From: Opitutia bacterium
GTDB lineage: Bacteria; Verrucomicrobiota; Verrucomicrobiia; Opitutales; Opitutaceae
NCBI GenBank assembly: GCA_947461205.1
Contig: CANHJG010000034.1
Span: 1 to 42,660, forward strand
Reading direction: 5' to 3'
Length of the DNA: 42,660 nt
This document shows positions 15,775 to 25,072 of the stretch, piece by piece. Position 1 is the stretch's first letter, and every line of letters begins with the position of its first letter. Position numbers and translations under genes: made by a program. The notes beneath the pieces were generated by a model. The model did not search any database. It was not told where the DNA came from and saw only the letters and a program-made list of their open reading frames with translations.

Positions 15775-16716
15775 ATGTCGTCGCCGACCCCGCTTCATCG
15801 CCTCGTCCGGCTCCTCTCGCTCACCCTGCTCGGCGCCGCGCTCGCGCCCACCTTGCCAGCGGCCGAGGCCGCTGCGTCCGCCGCCTCCGCCCAAGCCCCC
15901 ACCCCGGCCGCGCCCTCCTCCCGCTGGGACCTCGCCGATTTCATCGACGGCCTGCCCGATCTGCTCTCGGAACGTCTGCCCGGCTTTGACCGCACCGGGG
16001 CGCTGCGACTCTATGTGCGCCCCCATTTCGGCGACCTGCTCCACCGCGATTACCTGCGGGTTCCCTTTGGTGCGCGCGCCAAAATCACCGAAAATTTCGA
16101 GAGCAGCGGCGAACTCCAGACCTACTTCACCCACGGGATTTCCGACGCCGCCGGCTACGGTTTGTCCGGCCTGCGTCTCGGCGCGAAATGCGAGCACGTC
16201 CTCCCTTCGCTCAACGACGGCGCCGGTTTCAGCCTCGGCCTCAATTTTCAGACCCCGCTCAGCCGTCCGCCCCAGGACCTCACCGACGGGCACCGCCACA
16301 CCCAGCCCTACGTGGCCGCCACCCGCCCGCTCGTCCCCGACTGGAAACTCCTCGGCTTCGCCAGCATCGGCGCCGACCTCCTCGAACGCACGCCGCTGCC
16401 CGCGCATTTCGGCCGCAACCAGCTTCACGCCAACTCGCTCATCTTCGTCGCCGGCGCCGCCCGCGAATGGCCGCGCTTCCGGGCCTCGCTCACCGCTACG
16501 CTCACCACCAGTACCTTGCTGAGCAACGAGCACAAAAATGTCTACGCCCTCCGCCCCGAGATTGTCGTCCCCTGGAAAGCCCGCCCGGCCGCGCACACGC
16601 AAATTCTGTTCACCCTCGGCGGCCGCACCATCTGGGGCCCCGACGGCCACGAACTCGGCCTGAGCAGCAGCGTGCGCATTGAGTTTCTGCTCCGGCGCGA
16701 CCGCGGATCGCCCTGA
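15775..16716 (+). CDS. Secreted protein, probable outer-membrane beta-barrel
   Basis: A 313-residue protein of no recognised family. A signal peptide is visible (RLVRLLSLTLLGAALAPTLPAAEA), followed by an Ala/Pro linker to about residue 50. The rest alternates hydrophobic and polar residues with many aromatic-ended strands (ALRLYVRPHFGDLL, YGLSGLRLGAKCEHV, FSLGLNFQTPL, FRASLTATLTTSTLL, TQILFTLGGRTIW, LGLSSSVRIEFLLRR), the pattern of a barrel of roughly ten or more strands. It begins 10 bases after the NusG-like gene and is probably in the same transcript. Confidence 0.65.
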   Translation: MSSPTPLHRLVRLLSLTLLGAALAPTLPAAEAAASAASAQAPTPAAPSSRWDLADFIDGLPDLLSERLPGFDRTGALRLYVRPHFGDLLHRDYLRVPFGARAKITENFESSGELQTYFTHGISDAAGYGLSGLRLGAKCEHVLPSLNDGAGFSLGLNFQTPLSRPPQDLTDGHRHTQPYVAATRPLVPDWKLLGFASIGADLLERTPLPAHFGRNQLHANSLIFVAGAAREWPRFRASLTATLTTSTLLSNEHKNVYALRPEIVVPWKARPAAHTQILFTLGGRTIWGPDGHELGLSSSVRIEFLLRRDRGSP

Positions 16717-17372
16717 CCCGTCCTCACCGCGCTGCGACGGCCCGGGCCATCCCGCTTCGTCGCTCCCGCCGGTCCGCCGGCGAAATTCCGTCCCGCGCAC
16801 CGCCGCCGCCCCGACCAGCAGCAACCCCATCTCCCAGCCCCCGACACTCGGACCCCGTGCAGAATCGCCCGTCCTTGGGCAGCAAATTCAGCGCGGTCAG
16901 CAGCTATTTCCAGTCTTGCACCTCGACTTCGCGTCCCGTCCCGCCGCCGCGCAACCTCCACCGGAGTAGGCGCGCGTCGTTGATGCACGGCGCCACGTCC
17001 ACGAGGCTGGGCCCGGCGCGCCAGGGGCCTCGCGCGCCCGCCACCGCGCCTTTGCCCAGAGCCGCGCCGCCCCCAACCGGCTGAATGGCACCGGCACCTG
17101 CCTCAACGGGCCGGGCAGCACGCGCATGAAATCGCCGCACCCGCCGAAACCGACGCGCCCCGCTTCGGGACAAACCAGGTGCAGCCCCTGCACGGCGGCA
17201 ACGCCCAGGCCGTCGCTCACGGGCATCCTCGTCAACCGGTGAAACGACCAGCCGCAGCCCGCCACCACGCCAAGCAACCCCGCTTGTCCGGCCAACGCCC
17301 ACCGCGCCGCCGGCTTGCGCTCCGGCAGGAAGCATTCCGTGGCGCGCCCCCGCACGACACCCCCAAACGCGT
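16717..17372. other. Gap with a possible decayed minus-strand coding remnant
   Basis: About 650 bases between the convergent barrel gene and pgpA. No intact gene is apparent. On the minus strand, protein-like stretches appear in two different frames: ECFLPERKPAARWALAGQ then GLLGVVAGCGWSFHRLTRMP (about 17210-17330), and further on SLVDVAPCINDARLLRWRL then REVEVQDWK ending at a stop at 16904. The second stretch is in another frame. This could be a frameshifted remnant of one gene, but I cannot name a family. Confidence 0.3.
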
Positions 17373-17891
17373 TCAACACCCGAAATGGGACCACAGCCAC
17401 ACGCCCAGATGCAACGTCGCGCCCGCCGCCAGCGCCGCCGCCAGATCGTCGACCACCACGCCCCATCCGCCGGGCAAGCGTTGCAGTCGCGCGATGCCGA
17501 GCGGCTTGGCGATGTCAAACAGCCGGAACAGCGCGAATCCCGCCAGCAGGGCCGCCCACGCGGGCACGACCGCCACCAGGGCCGGCCATCCGAGAAAGCA
17601 CAGCGGGATCGCCACAAACTCGTCCAAAATCACCTCCCCCGGGTCCTGCTTGCCCAGCCGGATCTCCGCCTCGCCGCACAGCGCCACCGCGACGTAGGCC
17701 CCGATCGCACTCGCGATCAGATTGCCCGCGAGCCCCAGTTCCGTGAACCCCGCCCAGAAATACCCCACCCCCGCCACCGAGCCCCACGTACCCGGCGCCG
17801 GTAACCGCCGCCCGATCGGCCCCAGCGTGGCCGCCGCCACAACCCACTCCGTCGCGAGTCCGCGCGTCCAACTCGGTTGCGTCAGCCGCAT
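17373..17891 (-). CDS. pgpA: Phosphatidylglycerophosphatase A
   Basis: A 172-residue membrane phosphatase that removes phosphate from phosphatidylglycerophosphate to give phosphatidylglycerol. Family marks are PAPGTWGSVAG near the start, LDEFVAIPLCFLG in the middle, LFDIAKPLGIARL and the closing GGWGVVVDDLAAALAAG with the paired Asp. Three hydrophobic segments are visible. It starts three bases after the pgsA stop, so the synthase and the phosphatase for consecutive steps are expressed together. Confidence 0.93.
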   Translation of the reverse strand: MRLTQPSWTRGLATEWVVAAATLGPIGRRLPAPGTWGSVAGVGYFWAGFTELGLAGNLIASAIGAYVAVALCGEAEIRLGKQDPGEVILDEFVAIPLCFLGWPALVAVVPAWAALLAGFALFRLFDIAKPLGIARLQRLPGGWGVVVDDLAAALAAGATLHLGVWLWSHFGC

Positions 17892-17894
17892 CGG

Positions 17895-18494
17895 CTAGTT
17901 GAACAAGACCCGCCCATGCCGCCGAAAATACGCGATCCCCGACGTGACCGTGAGCACTGCCGACAACCCATAAAGAATGATGCCAATGATCCGCACACCC
18001 CGCACCCACGCGTGATCATCGCCGGCAAACACCCCGGGATGCCCTTGCTCCAACATGCGCGCGCCGATGAGCCAGCCGATCGCGTTGAGTTGCACAAACG
18101 TCTTCAGCTTCCCGCCCGAATCCGCCTCGACGATCTGGCCTTTCGTCGCGACCGCCATGCGCAACCCGGAAATCGCGAACTCCCGGCACAGAATGCACAG
18201 CAGCATAATCATGGCGATAATATCGTGCCCGAGAAAATTCGCCCGGTCGTTGACCAAGGCGATCATGAGACCGAGCACCATGACCTTGTCGATCACCGCG
18301 TCCATGAACCGGCCGAACGCCGACACGATGCCGCGTTCCCGCGCGATCTTGCCGTCCAGCCAGTCCGTCAACGCCGCCGCAATAAACAGCCAGAACGCCA
18401 CGTTGCTCGCCCACGGGGCGTCGGAATACATCAGGCCAACGACCGCGAACATCAGCGGCACGCGGGAAAGGGTGAGCAGGTTGGGCAGGTTCAT
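17895..18494 (-). CDS. pgsA: CDP-diacylglycerol-glycerol-3-phosphate 3-phosphatidyltransferase
   Basis: A 199-residue integral membrane enzyme that makes phosphatidylglycerophosphate. The CDP-alcohol phosphotransferase motif is complete: Asp44, Asp47-Gly48, Ala51-Arg52, Gly61, Asp65 and Asp69 in DWLDGKIARERG followed by FGRFMDAVIDK. MNLPNLLTLSRVPLM is the classic N-terminus, so the ATG at 18494 was chosen although the frame stays open upstream. Several membrane segments follow. It is the first gene of the pgsA-pgpA pair and is divergent from coaD (140 bases between). Confidence 0.94.
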   Translation of the reverse strand: MNLPNLLTLSRVPLMFAVVGLMYSDAPWASNVAFWLFIAAALTDWLDGKIARERGIVSAFGRFMDAVIDKVMVLGLMIALVNDRANFLGHDIIAMIMLLCILCREFAISGLRMAVATKGQIVEADSGGKLKTFVQLNAIGWLIGARMLEQGHPGVFAGDDHAWVRGVRIIGIILYGLSAVLTVTSGIAYFRRHGRVLFN

Positions 18495-18634
18495 CAGTGC
18501 GGTAGACGCGAGAAAACACGCGCGCGCCGCCGGGAAGGCAAGCGCGGAGCGGCGGGCCCGGCCCGAGGAGCGCCCGAGAAACGCATCGCCACGCGCCTTC
18601 CGCGCGTGTTGCCTCCCACTTCCTGTCACCGCCC

Positions 18635-19114
18635 ATGCGCCACTGCATCTATCCCGGCACCTTCGACCCGATCACCTGCGGCCACCTCGACGTCCTTGAG
18701 CGCGCCGCCCGCCTCTTCGACCGCGTCACCGTCGCCATCGCCGAGAACGCGGGCAAGGGCCCGCTCTTCACCGCCGACCAGCGCCTCGCCATGATCCGCC
18801 CGAACGTGGCCCATCTGCCGCACGTCACCGTGACGAAGTTCAGCGGCCTGTTGGTCGAGTTTTGCATGGAGCAAAAAGCCGATGCCATCATCCGCGGCCT
18901 GCGCGCGCTGTCGGACTTCGAATTCGAGTTCAACATGGCGCTGATGAACCGGCACCTCGAGCCGGCGTTGGAAACCCTGTTCGTGATGCCCAACGAGCAA
19001 TTCAGCTACACCAGCTCCACGCTGGTCAAACAGGTCGCACGCTTCGGCGGCGACGTCTCGCACTTCGTTCCCGCCAACGTCGCCGCCGCCCTCCAAGCCG
19101 CCTACCGCCCGTAG
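18635..19114 (+). CDS. coaD: Phosphopantetheine adenylyltransferase
   Basis: A 159-residue cytosolic enzyme that joins 4'-phosphopantetheine and ATP to make dephospho-CoA, the penultimate step of CoA synthesis. The nucleotidyltransferase motif YPGTFDPITCGH (His17) opens the protein, AIIRGLRALSDFEFEFNMA is the family's central block, and the FSYTSSTLVKQVARFGGDVS stretch holds the ISSS-like ATP-binding motif. Length is standard. Confidence 0.96.
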   Translation: MRHCIYPGTFDPITCGHLDVLERAARLFDRVTVAIAENAGKGPLFTADQRLAMIRPNVAHLPHVTVTKFSGLLVEFCMEQKADAIIRGLRALSDFEFEFNMALMNRHLEPALETLFVMPNEQFSYTSSTLVKQVARFGGDVSHFVPANVAAALQAAYRP

Positions 19115-19181
19115 CCCGCGCCCCCGGCGCCGCGTTGCCGCCGCCAATTCCCATCCCCTGCGGGGGGCGCACTCCCGGGCC

Positions 19182-20464
19182 TCACCGCACGCCGTCGCTC
19201 TGCAGCGTCGGGTCGTAAAACTTAGCCGCGTCCACCTTCAGTTTCGCCAGCTCCGACGGCACCCGCTCCATTATGTGCCCGCCCTCGTAGACGGTCTGCG
19301 TGAGGTTGCCCCGCACGGCCGCGTCGAGCCCCCTCAACCACACGGTGTCGTCGGTCGCAAAATAAGGCGTCGCGGGATCGAACTAGCCGTTCGCGATCCA
19401 AACCTTGAGGCTCGTGTTGCGGCTCATCGCCTGGTCCAGCAGATCGAGCGCCGCTTTTTCCTCCGCGGGCAAGGCGTCGCCGGGCATCAGCGCCGGCGAC
19501 TACCTGTCCTGCACAAACTTCTTCGCCGCCGTGAGCGCCGTGCGCAAATCGGCCGCCGCCCGGGCGCCGCCGAGCTTTTTGTGATACACGCGCCCGCCGG
19601 GTAGGTCGGCAGAGCCAACGTACCCGGCAGATCGTTGCCCTGCGTGAACCACGCCGTCGCGAAATTCATGATCGAGCAGACCAGCACCATGCCGTTCAGG
19701 TAGAGCCCGTCGCGGTCCTGCAAATCGTCGCTCAGCGCCGCCGCGCGCGGCGTGCCGTCGCTTTCGCCGACGAGAAATTTCGGCGACGACCAGCGCCGGT
19801 TGCGCATCGTGGAGAGGCGGATGAAATCGCCGACCGAAGCGACCTCCTCGTTGAACCCGTAAAACTGCTTCGGGGCGTCGCCCGTCGCCGCGGCTGTAAA
19901 CGGTCGACACCGGCTCGAGTAACCCGAGGTCGGTCTCGTCCAGCCACGCGTAATCGTTCTCCGCGCTCTCGTCGGGCGGCGGCAGCGAATCGCCGTTCGC
20001 CTTCGTCACGACCCGCTTCGGCCCGAGGGCGCCCCGGTGCAGCCAGATGGACGCGGAGCCCGGGCCGCCGTTGAACGAAAACATCAGCACGCGCTTCGCC
20101 GGATCAACCTTCTCCGTCTCGGTGCCGAGCTTGGTGTCGGCCACGAAAACGATATCCGCGTTCGTCTTCCCGGTCTTCGCGTCCTTCCTCGCCGGGTAAC
20201 CGGCCGTCCCTCGGTATTTGACGACCTTGCCCCCTCCAGCGTGATCGCGTGCTCCGGGACCGACCGCACCGGTTCCTTTTCCATCTCGTCCTTCTTGTCG
20301 GCCACTCTCGCCTCGGGTGCCGCCGGCTTGTCTCCCGACGCAGCCGCGACCGGCGCCGCCTAGGGCCGCCCCCCGCGACGGGCCTCTTGCGCCACCGCAC
20401 GCCCGGTCCCACCCGCGCCCGCGGCAAACAGGAAAACGAAAACGCGTTGGGCCGTGGTCATCAT
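19182..20464 (-). pseudogene. Broken S10 serine carboxypeptidase gene
   Basis: The minus strand encodes a peptidase S10 family protein in pieces. It starts at ATG 20464, overlapping the upstream amidohydrolase stop (ATGA), with a signal-peptide-like start (RVFVFLFAAGAGG). A TAG at 20360-20362 interrupts it. The frame is then lost at a run of G (20231-20235), where one missing G would restore GGKVVKYRGTAGYPA. FSFNGGPGSASIWLH (oxyanion region) follows. Another frame change near 19890 precedes FYGFNEEVASVGDF, GESDGT (nucleophile Ser kept, family Tyr replaced by Asp) and FTQGNDLPGTLALPTY. A third shift near 19600 returns to VYHKKLGG, then TAG at 19500-19502, TAG at 19383-19385 in VWIANG-stop-FDPATPYF, and the true stop at 19182-19184. 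Two of the amber codons replace what is normally Tyr. Three stops and three frameshifts make a functional product very unlikely. Confidence 0.88.
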
Positions 20465-21795
20465 TGGGGGGCTTTCAACTGCTCATACTTCTTCTGGTAT
20501 TTTTCGTAGAGGCGGAGATGCCGGTTCGAGAGATCGATACGCGCCCCGTCGATATAGGCCTGCTCGACGCGCGTCGGAATCTCCAACGGATCGCCATCGG
20601 TCACGATCAGCGTCGCGCGCTTGCCCGTCTCGATCGAGCCCAACTCCGCGCCGACGCCGAGAATCTGCGCCGCGTAAAGCGTAATGGACTTCAGCGCCTC
20701 GGCGGGCGACAGACCATACGCCGCCGCCTTGCCCGCCTCGTAGGGCAGATTGCGGTCGGCCATCGTCCCCATCTCGGCGCTGGCCCCGTCGTTCGCGATG
20801 CAGAACCGCACGCCCGCCGCCTGGAGCTTCGCCGGGTTGGTGAAGGGCGCGTCAAACGGATCTTCGCGGCGCAACGGCAGCGCTGTCACCGGACTGACAA
20901 TCACGGCGATATCGTTCGCTTTGAGCAGGTCCACCACCCGCCACGCATCGAGCCCACCCACCAGCGTGATTTTCAATTTCTCCGTCGTGGCCCAGGCCAC
21001 CGCCGATTCAATCTGTTTCACTTCGGTCGCGTGCACAAACACCGGCAGCTCGCCTTTGAGCGCAGGGATCATCGCCTCCCAACGCGAATCAGTGTCAATC
21101 GGTTTCCCGGCCCCCTCCTTCGCTTTCAGGTAGGCCCGCGCAGACGCAAACGCGTCGCGGATTTTCTTCAGATTCTCGTCGATCGTCTTCTGCTGCTCGG
21201 CCGCCGGCCGCGGAAAACTCGGATCCCGGTTCACCGTCAGATTCGGCCAATACACGTGCAGCGCCGCCGCACTGCGCAACGTGAGATCCTCCCACGTCCA
21301 ACCGTCCATCCGGATCAGCGTCGACGTGCCCGCCACCAGTCCAGTCGTGAGCGGGACGCTCAACGCCGTGAGAATGCCGTTCGAGCGCGACACCGGGATG
21401 TGCTCGCTGTCCGCGTTCAGCGCCGATTGCGCGCGCGCATTGGGATTGAGCAAACCGGTTTCAGCCAGATCCACGCTGCCGCGCACGGAGCCCATTTCAG
21501 TGAGCCCCATGCCCGTGTAGGCCGAGATGAGGCCGGGATAGACCTGCTTGCCCGCCACGTCCACGACGGTGGCTCCCGGCGGCACGGCGAGTCTCGCCCC
21601 GATCGCCGCAATCTTGCCGTCGCGCAGCAACACATCGGTCGCGGGCAGATCCGCCCCGCTCACCGTATGCACGGTCCCGCCGCGCAACAGCACCGGGGTT
21701 GCGGGCCGGACCGCCGGCACGTTGTCCGAAGCCCGGACAACCGCAGCCACGACGAGGAGGAGCGCAAGACGCGCGGCGAATTTCTTAAAAGTCAT
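20461..21795 (-). CDS. Exported amidohydrolase-family protein lacking the HxH motif
   Basis: A 444-residue protein with a signal peptide (MTFKKFAARLALLLVVAAVV) and the amidohydrolase superfamily layout: an N-terminal beta-sandwich strand VLLRGGTVHTVSGADLPATD, VLLRDGKIAAIGARL, then the TIM barrel, and the C-terminal GVGAELGSIETGKRATLIVTDGDPLE typical of imidazolonepropionase-like members. Where active members have HxH, this one reads YPGLISAYTGMGL, so the two metal ligands are absent; VFVHATEV and the FCIANDGAS block remain. It overlaps the large amidohydrolase by 11 bases at its start and the broken S10 gene by 4 at its stop. It may be a non-catalytic or differently metallated partner. Confidence 0.85.
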   Translation of the reverse strand: MTFKKFAARLALLLVVAAVVRASDNVPAVRPATPVLLRGGTVHTVSGADLPATDVLLRDGKIAAIGARLAVPPGATVVDVAGKQVYPGLISAYTGMGLTEMGSVRGSVDLAETGLLNPNARAQSALNADSEHIPVSRSNGILTALSVPLTTGLVAGTSTLIRMDGWTWEDLTLRSAAALHVYWPNLTVNRDPSFPRPAAEQQKTIDENLKKIRDAFASARAYLKAKEGAGKPIDTDSRWEAMIPALKGELPVFVHATEVKQIESAVAWATTEKLKITLVGGLDAWRVVDLLKANDIAVIVSPVTALPLRREDPFDAPFTNPAKLQAAGVRFCIANDGASAEMGTMADRNLPYEAGKAAAYGLSPAEALKSITLYAAQILGVGAELGSIETGKRATLIVTDGDPLEIPTRVEQAYIDGARIDLSNRHLRLYEKYQKKYEQLKAPQ

Positions 21796-24700
21796 GGGTG
21801 GAGCAGTTCTTGGCCTCGAGGCCGTTATGGTAAAGCGACCGGTATTCCAGCGAGGCGCGCTCCTCGATCCGTTGGATCGCACGCAGCGCATCCGGCGTCG
21901 GCGCTACGTCGGACCGGCGCGCGCCGCCGGCACCGGCGCCGGCCGCTCCGCCACCGCCCGCCAGCGCCTTCTGCCGTTCGACGAGGGCCTTTTGCACCAG
22001 GGCTTCCCGCTCGGTCGCGGCCGCCCCGCGCATCGCCGCATCGTCCTCCAGGGAAAAATAGCGCCGGCCATCGATCCAGGTCTGCTCGGCGCGCGCGTAG
22101 GTCGACAGCGGACTCGCACTCCAAATCACAAAGTCCGCGTCCTTGCCCGCCTCCAGCGAGCCGACCCGGTCGTCGATCCGCAGCTGCTTCGCCGCGTTGA
22201 GCGTCACAAATTTCAGCGCTTCGTCCTCGGCCACCCCACCGTATTTCACGGCCTTCGCCGCCTCGGTGTTCAGGCGGCGCCCCATTTCGGCGTCGTCGGA
22301 ATTAAACGAGACCACTACGCCCGCGTGATGCATCATCGCGCCGGCATAAGGGATCGCGTCGAGTACCTCATATTTGTAGGCCCACCAGTCGCTGAAACAC
22401 GAACCGCCGGCCCCCAGTTTCGCAATTTCGTCGGCCACTTTGTAGCCCTCCAAAATATGCTGGAACGTCGCGACCGTGATCTTTTCCCGCTGCGCCAGCC
22501 GGATGAACATCAACACCTCGTCCTGCCGGTAGGAATGGATGTGGATCACCCGTTCGCCCTTGAGCATCTCCCGCACCGACTCGAGCCGCAGATTCCGGCG
22601 CGGCGGCAGCGGCGACTTCCCCGCCTGCCAGTCCGCCCAGCTACGCTCGTAGTCCCGGGCCTGCGCAAACGTATCCGCCATCACCTGCTCCACGCCCATC
22701 CGCGTCTGCGGATAACGCGCGGGCCCGGCCAATTGCGCTTGGAAATTCGACCGCTTCACGTTCTCGCCGAGCGCAAACTTCACGCCCGGTTTCGCCCCCG
22801 CAAACTTCAGCTCCTCCGGCATCCCACCCCACCGCAACTTAATGACCTGGTTCTGTCCGCCCATCGGATTGGCCGAGCCGTGCAGTAGATTGGCCGTCGT
22901 GAGCCCGCCCGCCAGTTGCCGATAGAGACCGATGTCCGTCGCATCGAGTACGTCTCCGATGCGGACTTCCACCGTGACCGCGCTCGTACCCTCGTTGACG
23001 CCGCGCGAGATCGCCACGTGCGAATGACAGTCGATCAGCCCCGCCGTCACATGCTTGCCGTTGGCATCGATCACCGTTGCACCCGCCGGCGCCACCAGTC
23101 CCGGACCGACCTTTTCAATTTTTCCGGCGCGCACCAACACGTCGCCGCCCGCGATCCGCCCGGCCGGCCCGCTCGTCCACACGGTCGCGTTCTTCACCAG
23201 GACCCACTCGGGCTGCCCCGGCGGGCCGCTGCGCCCATAGGCCCCCGCCGGATAGAGGTCCGCGCTCGCGAGCAATTTCTCCTCCGGTTTTTCCGGTTTG
23301 TTTTCGTCTGATTTCTTTTCGGCGGGCGCGGCGCGAACCGCGCTCCAGCGCAACGCCGAGCCGTCGGGCAACAGCCCCGTGCCGGCGAGCCGGCCCTCGT
23401 TCACCCCGCCCGCGAGCCGCACGGTGCCCTTCGCGTCCTTGCCCTGCACCACCTCGGCGGGCACGAGCACCGTGATCTGATTGCGCGCCTGCGTCAGCGT
23501 CACGTCCTTGTCGCCCAACCGCGCCCGCAGCCGCCCACCGCCCGTCCGCACCTCGATTTTCAATTCCTCCGGCACCCCCGCCGGCGCGCCGCTCCACGTG
23601 ATTTTCCACGCGCCCTTCACGTCCACCTTTTGCGCGGCCTCCGTCTCAAAATGATCACCGTCCACCCAGAGATCCGTGACCTCCGCCGTGCTGTCCGCCG
23701 CAAAAAGATCGCCGGTTGCGACCACCACGTGACCGAGTTTCCCGACGGCCAGGGTCCCGGTGAGATCGTCGACGCCGAGCATCTTGGCCGGAGCGGTCGT
23801 GATCGCCGCGAGCGCATCCGCCGGCGCGAGACCGCGTTTCACCGCGAGACGGACGCCCGGCCAGAATTGCGTGTCCGGCTGTTTCAGGCCGGACGTCGTG
23901 AACGCCACGGTCACGCCGCGCGCCGTCAGTTTCGCCGCGTTCGACGGCGCGAGTTCCCAGTGCTGCAAGGTCGAGAGCGCCACATCGACCGCCTTGTCCG
24001 GCGTCTCGATCTCCGGCACCGGCGGGAAATTCAGCGGCACAATCACCGGCGACTTGGCCACCGCGAGCGCCGCGGCCACGCGGTATTCCGTGCCGCGACC
24101 GCGCAAAATCACCTTCAACTTGAATTCGTCCGCGATTCTTTGGGCGCGCAGCAAATCCAATTCGTCCGCCGCCTCCATCACCACCGGCGCCCCGCCCGCG
24201 ACCACGGCGGCGAGGGCCTCGAGCGACGCGTTCGTCTCGGGCCGCTGTGCGCCCGCCGCCGGCTGCTTCGCGTAGGCCTCCGTCGCCGCGCGCAGCCATT
24301 GCGCGTCGAGCAACGTCTGCCGCACCAGCGCGATGCTGCCCATCAGCGAACTCGGATAACTGTTGTCGCGAAAACCGCCCTGCTCGAACGCCACGTGTTG
24401 CGCGAGGCGGGAGCGCACCAACGACGCCGTCGGCGCCCGGCCGCTCAGACTCACCAGCGCGCTCTCCCCGCGAAATACCCCGCGGCCCGGCACGACCACA
24501 GCCGTCGCAAACCCCAGTTCCCGCAGCGCCGCCGCCCCCTTGTCGTCGGCCACCAGCACCTTCGCCACCTCCCGCTCCGGTGTGACCCGCGCGTTCCACG
24601 ACCGGGCCGCCGCCGCCGGGGCCAGCGTTTCCGCCGAGGTCGAAACCGCCCGCGCCCCGCGCGCGCCACCGCTCTCGCTCTCCGCCGCCGCCACCTTCAA

Positions 24701-25072
24701 CGCCGCTGGCAGATGCACCTCCGACAACGGCTCAATAAAACCGGCGTAAATGGTTTTGCCCTCCGCAGTCCACACCCGCGCATCCGCCGGGATCTTCACC
24801 GCCGCCTCCGCCCCGACCGCCACAATCATGCCGTCCCGCAGCACCACCGTGCCGCGTTCAATCACCACGCCCGGCCCCGGCACAACGCGCGCCCCAACGA
24901 TGGCGTGCACGCGCGGGCTCGCCTCGCGCAGCCCCTCAACCGGCGCCGTGGCGACCTGCCCGCTGAGCCCGGTGCATACGCCCAGCCACGGCAACGCCCA
25001 GAGCGAAAAAAGCGCCAGCCGACGGCCGGCGCGGGACCAACAAAGACCTTTCCATCCGGAGGGGAGAAGCAT
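21785..25072 (-). CDS. Large exported two-module amidohydrolase
   Basis: A 1095-residue protein that starts with a signal-anchor-like segment (RRLALFSLWALPWLGVCTGL) and contains two amidohydrolase-like halves. The first (about residues 45-480) has the sandwich strands VHAIVGARVVPGPGVVIERG and VLRDGMIVAVG, but reads GFIEPLSEVHLP where HxH belongs. The second (about 620-1040) has VLVKNATVWTSG, the intact GLIDCHSHVAISRG (HxH near residue 680), HIHSYRQDEV, ATFQHILEGYK and VVSFNSDDAEMGRR, and closes with GSLEAGKDADFVIW. Thus only the second module looks catalytic. A Lys/Glu-rich linker separates them. The start was taken at ATG 25072; the frame is open upstream. With the following gene it forms an overlapping operon of likely periplasmic hydrolases acting on peptides or amides; the substrate is unknown. 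Confidence 0.85.
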   Translation of the reverse strand: MLLPSGWKGLCWSRAGRRLALFSLWALPWLGVCTGLSGQVATAPVEGLREASPRVHAIVGARVVPGPGVVIERGTVVLRDGMIVAVGAEAAVKIPADARVWTAEGKTIYAGFIEPLSEVHLPAALKVAAAESESGGARGARAVSTSAETLAPAAAARSWNARVTPEREVAKVLVADDKGAAALRELGFATAVVVPGRGVFRGESALVSLSGRAPTASLVRSRLAQHVAFEQGGFRDNSYPSSLMGSIALVRQTLLDAQWLRAATEAYAKQPAAGAQRPETNASLEALAAVVAGGAPVVMEAADELDLLRAQRIADEFKLKVILRGRGTEYRVAAALAVAKSPVIVPLNFPPVPEIETPDKAVDVALSTLQHWELAPSNAAKLTARGVTVAFTTSGLKQPDTQFWPGVRLAVKRGLAPADALAAITTAPAKMLGVDDLTGTLAVGKLGHVVVATGDLFAADSTAEVTDLWVDGDHFETEAAQKVDVKGAWKITWSGAPAGVPEELKIEVRTGGGRLRARLGDKDVTLTQARNQITVLVPAEVVQGKDAKGTVRLAGGVNEGRLAGTGLLPDGSALRWSAVRAAPAEKKSDENKPEKPEEKLLASADLYPAGAYGRSGPPGQPEWVLVKNATVWTSGPAGRIAGGDVLVRAGKIEKVGPGLVAPAGATVIDANGKHVTAGLIDCHSHVAISRGVNEGTSAVTVEVRIGDVLDATDIGLYRQLAGGLTTANLLHGSANPMGGQNQVIKLRWGGMPEELKFAGAKPGVKFALGENVKRSNFQAQLAGPARYPQTRMGVEQVMADTFAQARDYERSWADWQAGKSPLPPRRNLRLESVREMLKGERVIHIHSYRQDEVLMFIRLAQREKITVATFQHILEGYKVADEIAKLGAGGSCFSDWWAYKYEVLDAIPYAGAMMHHAGVVVSFNSDDAEMGRRLNTEAAKAVKYGGVAEDEALKFVTLNAAKQLRIDDRVGSLEAGKDADFVIWSASPLSTYARAEQTWIDGRRYFSLEDDAAMRGAAATEREALVQKALVERQKALAGGGGAAGAGAGGARRSDVAPTPDALRAIQRIEERASLEYRSLYHNGLEAKNCSTHDF

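Noticed and set aside
19118-19170. Inverted repeat GCGCCCCC / GGGGGCGC after coaD as a terminator
   Set aside because: The loop is 37 bases and there is no T run.
20317-22200. 627-codon plus-strand open frame across the amidohydrolase genes
   Set aside because: Arg/Pro/His-rich translation without family similarity, opposite clear amidohydrolase sequence.
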